This document shows, piece by piece, positions 16,082 through 23,567 of a stretch of 60,240 nt of DNA. Under the pieces are notes generated by a model that worked only from the letters and a program-made list of their open reading frames with translations, had not been told where the DNA came from and ran no database searches. The translations under genes and the position numbers were made by a program. The number at the start of each line of letters is the position of its first letter. Position 1 is the stretch's first letter. Source of the stretch: Verrucomicrobiia bacterium (GTDB taxonomy: Bacteria > Verrucomicrobiota > Verrucomicrobiia > Verrucomicrobiales > DEV007); NCBI GenBank assembly GCA_020439995.1, contig JAGROY010000047.1:1-60240 (forward strand). Reading direction: 5' to 3'.

Positions 16082-17680
16082 CTAGCGCCAGGATCCCTTC
16101 GGGGCCATCGGCGCATCAGAATCTGGTGCCCGCTTCGATGCCTTGTCGCTTTCCGAGCCCGCTCCCAGAATTGCGTCTGGCGTCACCATCGACCGCTCAT
16201 CCACTTCCGGGGCCAGTGTATACCAATGCGGTGCCAAGTAGGCAACAATCTCAGCCATCGGCTCAGGGGTCGTTTTTTCTGGAAATCGGATCTTTACCTG
16301 AATAAACGACATGATTGCGGAGCCGACGCCTTCCATCGCAATTTTGTTGGACATGAAGTTGCGGATCTCTTTCTCCACCCAGCCCCCTTTTCTCGCGTAT
16401 GCGTAGATGGCCTGGGTCTGGCTGCGGTTTTGGATCTGAAAACACGTGTATTTGTCTTCGGTAAACTGGTAGTTGTAGTAATCAAAGCCCATGGCAACGA
16501 CCCGCATCGTATAGTCCCGCATGGGGGAACGCTCTTTCACGACTTCCTGCCAGGGCACTTCGTTGTATTCGGCGAATGCCTCCCAGTCGATCAGTGATCC
16601 ATCGCTGCGAATTTCTACTTCGATCGGATACCGCTTTACTCTGTCATAGCCAGAGGTGGAGAGGGCACTTCTAATCAGCGTATTTTTTTCCTCGGCCGAT
16701 AGATTCTCAAGGGGGGCTCCAGGACTGACAGCATCCTTAAGCATGAGCAGCGATAACCCGGATTCTAACTCCAGCTCAGTGCGATCGAAGAACTCGCCGC
16801 CGTCGGCTCCAAAGATGCGGATGTGAATGCCATCTCCGACGCGGGCAACGACGATGAGATTCCGGCCTTCAGTGATTAAATCATCAATCGAATCAACAGC
16901 CATCAACCGAATGTCATACGCCTTTTCCAAATCGTCCTCGACGTAGCATCCCAGAAAGAAAGGAGGGTTTTCGAAGTCATATTCTCCGTATTCCAGCACT
17001 TCCCCCACTGGCAGCGGGGCATCCCAGTTCATCGTCCGGTCTTTTGCCATCAGTTTCGCGACCTTACCTGGAAACCTTACACAGCTCAGGCGTTCACTCA
17101 TCGAAGTGGCTCTGACAAACTTCCTGGCAATGGCCTTGGCGCTTGCCATGCGGCGGGCATTGTCCAGTGAAGGTTCATTTGGGCCAGTGGCCGGGTTATC
17201 GTCGTCTACCGTTGGTCCATTGCTATTGGTCCGCGCCGCATAGGCGATTGCGAGAATGACCGCCAGCACCACGACACCGATCCCCGCAAGGCGGCTGCCG
17301 CGTTCGAACCATTGTATCTGCCTGGTGTTGCGAATAGAAACCTCGTGCTGAAGCGCTGTGGAAAAGACCCGGCGATCCCGCTGATCTGCCTCGAACAGCT
17401 CTACTGCCTCCGCCTCTGCGATCCCGTCAGCGTCGTCCCCGGTGACTTCCGGATTCACCTCCTGAGCGGTGGCTTCCTTCTCTACCGCTGCCGTTCTCTT
17501 GGCCGCAAGCAATGCCTGCAAGCGCTCCTCCCTCGCCAGCGCCTCACGTTCTCTCCGGTCCTGCTCGATTCGGTGTCGAGATGCCAAATCGACAAAATCC
17601 AACGACTCCCCGGCCATCGCATCGGCGTCAGGTCGTTTTCCATCACGCTGCGGCAACTTTCTGATTCTTCGATTATTCAT
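16082..17680 (-). CDS. Membrane-anchored protein with an inserted HIRIF module
   Basis: The 532-residue protein has a charged, probably coiled-coil N-terminal cytoplasmic part (residues 25-115), one transmembrane helix at about 130-150 (GIGVVVLAVILAIAYAA) and an external domain. That domain matches the 308-residue protein at 10253-11179, except that residues 255-344 (270 bp, exactly 90 codons) are an extra module with IDDL, RNLIVVARVG, HIRIF and EEKN..I..ALS signatures. Removing it brings the two paralogues to matching length. The function is unknown. It is upstream of and co-directional with the deacetylase/cytochrome gene, 77 bp away, so it may be in one transcription unit with it. Confidence 0.72.
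   Translation of the reverse strand: MNNRRIRKLPQRDGKRPDADAMAGESLDFVDLASRHRIEQDRREREALAREERLQALLAAKRTAAVEKEATAQEVNPEVTGDDADGIAEAEAVELFEADQRDRRVFSTALQHEVSIRNTRQIQWFERGSRLAGIGVVVLAVILAIAYAARTNSNGPTVDDDNPATGPNEPSLDNARRMASAKAIARKFVRATSMSERLSCVRFPGKVAKLMAKDRTMNWDAPLPVGEVLEYGEYDFENPPFFLGCYVEDDLEKAYDIRLMAVDSIDDLITEGRNLIVVARVGDGIHIRIFGADGGEFFDRTELELESGLSLLMLKDAVSPGAPLENLSAEEKNTLIRSALSTSGYDRVKRYPIEVEIRSDGSLIDWEAFAEYNEVPWQEVVKERSPMRDYTMRVVAMGFDYYNYQFTEDKYTCFQIQNRSQTQAIYAYARKGGWVEKEIRNFMSNKIAMEGVGSAIMSFIQVKIRFPEKTTPEPMAEIVAYLAPHWYTLAPEVDERSMVTPDAILGAGSESDKASKRAPDSDAPMAPKGSWR
16642..16918 (-). other. 90-codon in-frame HIRIF module bounded by 7-bp direct repeats
   Basis: TATGACA (coding strand) occurs at 16918-16912 and again at 16648-16642, exactly 270 bp apart, bracketing the module that the paralogue lacks. 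A similar module is found at 4894-5169 in the integrative element. The repeat could be a target-site duplication. However, the sequence similarity between the two copies begins within the first repeat (Y-D/N-I/L-R-L-M), so it may also be part of the module. Confidence 0.6.
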
Positions 17681-17920
17681 CGTGGCAACTAGCGGCTATG
17701 GATAATCAAACTCGCTCATCCTACCGGCAAGCGTATGCTATTGCCCAGAAGTGCGAAAATCAATCGTTTGGGTCCACGATGAGTGAAATACGCGATCGGG
17801 GAGACGAATCCAGGAATTTGGTTGGTTCGGATCTCAGGCAGCGCGATGGCCGCCTGTCCGTATCCCATGGGACGATCGAAGTGTTACCCGGCGCGTTCTA
17901 TGTAGATTGACCACCTACAG

Positions 17921-19495
17921 CTACGGTTTGCCAATAGAGCCAGAACCAGCGGAAACCGCCGCCGCAACCAGCTGCTGAACCATTGCCCGGGCCTCTGCAA
18001 CGTCATCGACTCCGGTCACGAGGATTTCCAAAGATTGCCTTGCTTCGATGGATTCGCCTTGCAGTGCTTTCTTCAGCCTTCCCAGCCGCCCGGTTCCTCC
18101 CTGTAGACCTCCAATCTTGCGGTCGCCGTCCCAGCGGGAAAAAAACACATGGGCCCCGCTCGCCCGCCATGTCTCGAACACAATGTCCGTGCCAACAGCG
18201 GTCGCAACCCATCGCCCGTTTTCCGAGAGCTCAATCCCTGAAGCTGGCAGGCAAATATCGGGCCGGTGGACATTTGCAAACGACGAGATCTGCCCTGGCT
18301 CCCAGTCGAGATAGAATACGTCACAGCGGACTCCAGCCTTTGGTATCCAGACCGCGTGCTCCCCTTCGGAGAATCGGAGCATCTCCCGCGCAGCTGATGA
18401 GATTCCGCGTATCTCGGCAGGCGGCTCAAGTTTCTCCCAGTCAACGTGCATTCGAACGGGATCCCCCTCCACGTCCTGACGAAACCACAATGTGGCCGCG
18501 ACCATTGAAACAGTGCACGCCAGCAAAAGACTGAAGGCACCATAGAGTGGCACTGCGACCGGCGATTCCGCGATCGTTTCACAATGAATCACCAGGCTTC
18601 CGCGTCGGCTCAACCCCCAGGTCAGAGCTGCAATACTTGCGAAAAGTGCGATTGCAGTCCCGGCCCCCAGCAGATCGTGGTAGGAATCGAGGGCGTCACC
18701 GCGCGTTCCATTTGCCGCAGCAACAATCAGCAAGACTGCCCGCAGACTGTTGAATCCAGCAGCCAGAAGCCCTCCCATCGCCAACAAGGACAATCGGCGC
18801 AACCACGAGAGGCGCACAAGTTCACCCAGGAACCATGCAGCCATCATCGCGGACTGCAGGGAGCGCAAACCACTGCACGCGTCTTCCACGCCCAGCCGTA
18901 CGTCATTGTCCAGCACAATGGTGTTGCCCTCGTGCACTGCAGGAATGCCGAGAAGATTTGCCGTTTCGGTAGCGCTCGAGGCGACCATCCGAGACAATCC
19001 TTGAACGATGGGTTGCTCAATGAACGACAGCCAGGGAATCGCCATGAACAACAATCCTAACGCTGGCACAAAACGCACTGCCCAACGCCAGCCACCGATA
19101 GCACTGAGCCAAAAAGCGTTGGCTAAAAACGCGACACTGCCGTAGAGCCAGAAGCCCACCCTCCAGTCGGGATTGGCACGGATGATAAGTTCACAGGGGA
19201 ATATGGCGACTCCAGTGGCAATGCCGATCTTTGTCAACGTTGCCAACGGCGCTGCCGGTGAATGCGGCCCTCCATCCGCACACCGGCGGGCGGCGAGGAG
19301 AATCACCAACAGCGGCACCCAGAAGCCATAGCGGTACGTTTCACTCCACGCCCACTCCTGCCGCAAGCGCCACAATAGCCCACTCCACACCAACACCACA
19401 GGAAGCCACACCGCCAAAAGTGGCAGCAATTTCCCACGTACCATCCGGTCAGCTGTATGCGCGTTTGCGATAAGAATGCCTTGAAATTTAACCAA
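17921..19495 (-). CDS. Exosortase with fused EpsI-like C-terminal domain
   Basis: The 524-residue protein has about eight to nine transmembrane helices and the exosortase catalytic set: Cys207 in VEDACSGLRS, Arg252 in FNSLRAVLL and His273 in SYHDLLG. After the membrane part (about residue 340) follows a soluble domain with VHRPDICLPASGIEL (His410, Cys415), the signature of EpsI/DUF3485 proteins that usually accompany exosortases. It should process the VPEPS-tailed proteins in this window at the membrane. The frame opens with TTG at 19495; ATG at 19444 is an alternative start just before the first helix. It diverges from a TPR gene across an AT-rich stretch. Confidence 0.9.
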   Translation of the reverse strand: MVKFQGILIANAHTADRMVRGKLLPLLAVWLPVVLVWSGLLWRLRQEWAWSETYRYGFWVPLLVILLAARRCADGGPHSPAAPLATLTKIGIATGVAIFPCELIIRANPDWRVGFWLYGSVAFLANAFWLSAIGGWRWAVRFVPALGLLFMAIPWLSFIEQPIVQGLSRMVASSATETANLLGIPAVHEGNTIVLDNDVRLGVEDACSGLRSLQSAMMAAWFLGELVRLSWLRRLSLLAMGGLLAAGFNSLRAVLLIVAAANGTRGDALDSYHDLLGAGTAIALFASIAALTWGLSRRGSLVIHCETIAESPVAVPLYGAFSLLLACTVSMVAATLWFRQDVEGDPVRMHVDWEKLEPPAEIRGISSAAREMLRFSEGEHAVWIPKAGVRCDVFYLDWEPGQISSFANVHRPDICLPASGIELSENGRWVATAVGTDIVFETWRASGAHVFFSRWDGDRKIGGLQGGTGRLGRLKKALQGESIEARQSLEILVTGVDDVAEARAMVQQLVAAAVSAGSGSIGKP

Positions 19496-19689
19496 AATGT
19501 ATAATAATTATTGAAATTATCAATAAACTCTCACAATTTCTCTTTCCTCCGATCCCCAGGCGGCCGACGCAAACGGCTGCACTGGTTGGAATTTTTCTGG
19601 CCGGGATCGGAGTTGCAGGATCAATCGCCCTGCCTGCCTATCGGAGTGCAAAGCGTTGGCGATCGGATCGCCTGCTGACCAGCGCCGAG

Positions 19690-21216
19690 TTGGCCCTCGC
19701 GAACCACGACGCGCCTGCGGCAAGGAAAGCAGCAACCGCTGCGCTCAATCTGAACCCATCCTCGCTCGACGCCTTGCGAGTGGTGGCGCAGAGTGCTGGC
19801 GATGAAGCGGTGGTGGAAACGCTCATTTTGCACGAAAAAGTACTGCAACAATCTGGCCCCCACCCTGCCGCGCAAGACCTGCGTAACTACGTTCGCTTGT
19901 GCATGGACCTGGACTTTCAGGCGTCCAGTGCCGCTGCTCTGGACCAGCTGGTAGCCGACTACGGAAACGAGGCCGAAACCTGGGTGTTAGCGGGAGAGTA
20001 TCTGCTGGCGGGAGGAAAACTGGATACTGCCCTCAACGCAGCGGAGCGCGCCCTGGAAATCGATCCAGAAAACATTTCCGCACGATTGCTGGGCTGCCGA
20101 ATCACACTGTGGTCGACCGATTCGGAAATTCAGAATGCGGCTATTTCGAAACTCCTGGAATTCGGCAAGAGAACCGATTCCGTCGGACTCGAAGCGCTGG
20201 CAATTCTTGCCACCGCTCCCGTTTCGCTGAGTTCCCCTGCGTCCGAGACTGCAGCGGCAGGACTGCGGTCGCACACTCAGAGCAACAGCGATGCCCGACT
20301 GATGGCAGCGATGGTCGAATACAGAGCTGCAGAACCGGAGGCTAAACAGGAGATAGTCGACAGGACAGTCGCAGCCTTCTCAACGGGTGATTTGATGCCT
20401 TTGTTAGGTTGGCTGCATCTGGCTCAGCGCCACGAAAAAATCATCCGTCTACTTCCTGAAGAACAGGCTTTGAAAAACCCGGCTCAATTTGGAGCATTGG
20501 CTACCGCTCTGCAATTGACGGGCAAGGATGCAGAGCTGCTAAAGCTTTTTACAGACCATCAGGGAGAGGTTCCGATGAATGTGTATCACCGCAATCTGAT
20601 GGAGATGCACAGCCACAAAAAGCTTGGCGAAACGGCATCAGCAAGACGGAACTGGAATGTCGCACTCCGAACGGCACGTGCCCAGAATCCCGAAGTTTCG
20701 CTGGTACTCATCGCCCAGTGGTGCGAGAAAAATGGGCATCCAGCGGAGGCGATCGAAGCATTCGAAGCCCTTCTGGAGCAGCATCGCGATCTGGTTTCCC
20801 ACTGGTATGACGCGCTTGTCCGCCTCTATCGCCAGACGGGAAACACCCCCCGGCTACTACAGATCAGCCGAGACCTGGCCGCCGCCTACCCAGAGAATCC
20901 AGTGTATCAACACAACGCTGCCTACCTCACCATTCTCTCAGAACCAGAGCCACTGGAGGCGATCAGGACACTCGAAGCTGTGATGAAGCAGTATCCTCAA
21001 ATCATTGGTTCCCGGTGTGCTGTGGCTCTTGGCTATTTTCGATTGGGCAACACTGCTGCCGCCCGGGAAACCGTTGGCTCACTCGACAGAAAATCCCTCA
21101 CCGGATTGGATCAATTGATCCTGGACACGGTGACGGGTGAGAAGGGCGCGGCATCATCCAGCACATTGCCGGAAGACCTGCTCCCCGAAGAACGCGCGCT
21201 GTTCGGATTGCAGTAA
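19690..21216 (+). CDS. TPR-repeat protein, N-terminus probably longer and membrane-anchored
   Basis: The protein is alpha-helical with tetratricopeptide-like units, for example ALNAAERALEIDPENISARL and PAEAIEAFEALLEQ. TPR proteins often accompany exosortases in exopolysaccharide and surface export systems, and this gene diverges from the exosortase. TTG at 19690 is the first ordinary start codon, but the same frame is open back to 19492. The upstream part encodes a convincing transmembrane helix (AALVGIFLAGIGVAGSIAL) preceded by a Pro/Arg-rich tail. The true start is therefore likely a non-standard codon such as ATT at 19507-19516, or the upstream region has suffered a small lesion. The product would be a single-pass membrane protein with its TPR domain outside. 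Confidence 0.75.
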   Translation: MALANHDAPAARKAATAALNLNPSSLDALRVVAQSAGDEAVVETLILHEKVLQQSGPHPAAQDLRNYVRLCMDLDFQASSAAALDQLVADYGNEAETWVLAGEYLLAGGKLDTALNAAERALEIDPENISARLLGCRITLWSTDSEIQNAAISKLLEFGKRTDSVGLEALAILATAPVSLSSPASETAAAGLRSHTQSNSDARLMAAMVEYRAAEPEAKQEIVDRTVAAFSTGDLMPLLGWLHLAQRHEKIIRLLPEEQALKNPAQFGALATALQLTGKDAELLKLFTDHQGEVPMNVYHRNLMEMHSHKKLGETASARRNWNVALRTARAQNPEVSLVLIAQWCEKNGHPAEAIEAFEALLEQHRDLVSHWYDALVRLYRQTGNTPRLLQISRDLAAAYPENPVYQHNAAYLTILSEPEPLEAIRTLEAVMKQYPQIIGSRCAVALGYFRLGNTAAARETVGSLDRKSLTGLDQLILDTVTGEKGAASSSTLPEDLLPEERALFGLQ

Positions 21217-21226
21217 GCACGAGGCT

Positions 21227-21985
21227 TTATGCTCTGCGGCGACGACGCAAAGGATACAGCATTCCGGTTCCTAGCAATGCAGCCGCCGTGAAAGCCGCAG
21301 AAGGTTCAGGAACCAGCGAGACATTGTCGATATAAAGGTAGGTAGGATAAGCTGTGTCCGACGCGTTCACAATTCCAAAACCAATCGTGTAGTTCCCGGT
21401 AGATGGCAGCGCGTAAGAGTAGCTCTGCCAGCCCGTTCCGTTCGAAGGGCCGTAGCCGCTCGTGGTCGCCAGAGCTTCGGCGCTTCCGTTTACATCAGAC
21501 AGCAGCACGATCTGAGTTCCCGAAATGCCCGGGCCACTGATCGTAAAAAATGCCAAGTCATTATAGGGAGGATAATCGGTGCGCCAGAAATTCCAATCGA
21601 ATGAGAGGATGCCACTCGCTCCTGTCAGTGTCCGCTTCAGGACACTCCCTGTCGTCAGTGAGTAGTCAGCGTATCCCGGATGCGTCAGGCTATCACTGAA
21701 CTTCTGGAGTGTGTTCCTTTTGAGTCCCAAAAAGGTGTCCATAGAGGTGTCCGCGACCCCACCGGCATTGACAAGTTCCGCTACCTGGGTCCCCGCAGTG
21801 GGCAAAATGGTGCCCCCCCCCGCTCCGCCATAGGTATAGCTGGTCGCCGTGGTCACGACGCCGGTGGTCGACCAGCCAGTCAGGCCGGAGCTGAAATCAC
21901 CGTTGGTAATTGTGGCACTGGCCTGCGTTCCCCCAAGGGCGAGGAGCACGACCAATGACCAAACAGCATAGGAAAGAAATCGCAT
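21227..21985 (-). CDS. PEP-CTERM-sorted exported protein with CBM-like domain
   Basis: The 252-residue protein has a signal peptide (AVWSLVVLLALGGTQASA), then ITNGDFSSGLTGWST. That opening is typical of beta-sandwich carbohydrate-binding-like domains in secreted proteins. An internal segment with WQSYSYALPSTGNYTIGFG and IDNVSLVPEPS is the common CBM-type closing strand. The tail is VPEPS, a hydrophobic stretch and LRRRRRA. It probably binds polysaccharide at the cell surface after exosortase processing. It converges with the TPR gene with a gap of only 10 bp. Confidence 0.85.
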   Translation of the reverse strand: MRFLSYAVWSLVVLLALGGTQASATITNGDFSSGLTGWSTTGVVTTATSYTYGGAGGGTILPTAGTQVAELVNAGGVADTSMDTFLGLKRNTLQKFSDSLTHPGYADYSLTTGSVLKRTLTGASGILSFDWNFWRTDYPPYNDLAFFTISGPGISGTQIVLLSDVNGSAEALATTSGYGPSNGTGWQSYSYALPSTGNYTIGFGIVNASDTAYPTYLYIDNVSLVPEPSAAFTAAALLGTGMLYPLRRRRRA

Positions 21986-22251
21986 TAACTATGTTTATTA
22001 TAAAAATGATACTCGACATCACCTGATGTGCAAACCCGTTTCACGCCCTCAAACCAGGCAAGGACGAGGTCAGCGGCCCATCTCAATGAGATTCTCCTTC
22101 GATTTTACCGGTCGATTAGCATTTTCAAGACTGCAATGCAGCAGACTTGGCACTGCCCTCCTTGCCATAATGAGTCTCTCAGCAAGACCTTATTCTCATT
22201 TTTATAGTTGCTATTTTCAGCATATTATATACAGTTATTGTCACAAGAGAA

Positions 22252-22560
22252 ATGAACCGAAGAAACCACAACTTGATTATCGTATCCATCCTCGCAGGGC
22301 TGCTGACAGCACCCTCTCGGTCGGATGCCGGTAGCTTTTGGGATTTTCTTCAGAATGCCTGGAAGGGCATCCAGTCACAGTCTTATCAGGATGATCAGAG
22401 TTCCGCAGAGTCTCTGGAAAACGAGATTATCGCATCAGCGGCCCAATCAGGGGTAGAGCTGGCGAGTCCTGACCAGTACGACGGATACGCACGGAGTCTC
22501 GCAAAGACACTCGCTGCGCTAAGCCCAGAGCAGCAGGCCCGCGTTCTCGCGGTTCGCTGA
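22252..22560 (+). CDS. Small secreted protein of unknown function
   Basis: The 102-residue protein has a signal peptide of about 26 residues (MNRRNHNLIIVSILAGLL...SDA). A mature helical part of about 76 residues is rich in Gln, Ser and Ala and ends in ALSPEQQARVLAVR. The weak purine stretch AAGAGA lies 4 bases before the ATG. No family is recognised. It stands alone between two convergent or divergent PEP-CTERM genes. Confidence 0.55.
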   Translation: MNRRNHNLIIVSILAGLLTAPSRSDAGSFWDFLQNAWKGIQSQSYQDDQSSAESLENEIIASAAQSGVELASPDQYDGYARSLAKTLAALSPEQQARVLAVR

Positions 22561-22620
22561 AAGGAGTTCGCGCCCCCTTTGCGCGGTCCGGATCAAATCC
22601 GACATTCAACCCGATCCACC

Positions 22621-23322
22621 TTAACGACGTCTCCTTCCCAGAAGAGCAACGCCGGCAAAGAGAAAAAGTGTGGCAACCGATGGTTCAGGTACGGACTGCG
22701 AAACGACCGCCGTCTGTAGTCCATTTTTCAGCGACTGACCGTAAAGCGCCTGGTCCAAACTACTTACGTTCAATTCAACTGGAAACGTCAAGACTTCAAA
22801 ATTCTTCATCTTCCACGAATCGGTGGTGAACAATCCAGCCTCAGTGGCATCTCCGCCGCTCAAGAGAGTGCCGTTATGAACCCAGAGGTAAATCTGCTCT
22901 CCTCCCGGTACCAAATCAGGATCGGCGAACAGATCGGTCGAACCTGGAATTCCGTCTATTTTGGCAAGATTTGATCCCACAGCGGTCTCTGTCAGATTTA
23001 CCGATCCTGCAAAAGTCCGCGTCGTGGTGTTCCAGCCTGCATCCGCTGGGGCCACAGCAAAATCGATGGGCTTCCAGAAACTCTGCAAGCTGGAATAGGA
23101 CTCGAGCGCCGGATCGTAGGGAGTGCCCGGCTGACCACCAGTTGTGTCAGCGAAAGTGCCAATTTCAAACTTGAACGATTCATCGAGGAAGCCACCCGAG
23201 GAGTTCAGGAGCGTGTTCGAAAGAAGATCATTCCCCCACGTAACCGTCTGCCCATGAGCGTTTCGAAGAGAAGGAAACGCAACCAGCGCGGCAAAAAGTG
23301 AGAGGATAGATGTGATTCTCAT
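22621..23322 (-). CDS. PEP-CTERM-sorted exported protein
   Basis: The 233-residue protein begins with a signal peptide (MRITSILSLFAALVAFPSLRNAHG). It has a beta-rich body with Trp/Asn/Asp motifs (VTWGNDLLSNTLLNSSGGF; EQIYLWVHNGTLLSGGDA) and ends in VPEPS, a short hydrophobic segment and GRRRR. The opening resembles other PVC PEP-CTERM proteins that describe themselves only by the tail; no catalytic site is visible. It is transcribed away from the giant gene at 23568, and the 245-bp gap between them must hold both promoters. Confidence 0.83.
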   Translation of the reverse strand: MRITSILSLFAALVAFPSLRNAHGQTVTWGNDLLSNTLLNSSGGFLDESFKFEIGTFADTTGGQPGTPYDPALESYSSLQSFWKPIDFAVAPADAGWNTTTRTFAGSVNLTETAVGSNLAKIDGIPGSTDLFADPDLVPGGEQIYLWVHNGTLLSGGDATEAGLFTTDSWKMKNFEVLTFPVELNVSSLDQALYGQSLKNGLQTAVVSQSVPEPSVATLFLFAGVALLGRRRR

Positions 23323-23567
23323 AAAACAATATCACTGATTACATTCAGTACAGCAGAGATTAAATTTCTGATAGTTCACTGATAGTTTCGTTTCACAAAC
23401 TGTCAACTAGAGCTGGGTAATCGCTTGGGTGAATCCACTGAAAGTTCCAGATCTTTAAAGTAAGGATTCCTGAAAAATAAACACCCCTCCCCAAAATTAT
23501 TGTATTTATGTCATTTATGATTTAAGTTGTTTTTACGGATTACATCAATTAGATCCTCCTAATCTCC

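Noticed and set aside
16642..16918. TATGACA repeats taken as proof of a transposition-like target duplication
   Set aside because: Only 7 bp long, the other copy at 4894-5169 has no flanking repeat, and the module similarity starts inside one repeat. Kept as a hint, not as proof.
17698..17910. 70-codon plus-strand ORF between the membrane protein and the exosortase gene
   Set aside because: Short, charged, no ribosome site and no motif; the gap is better read as intergenic sequence between two minus-strand genes.
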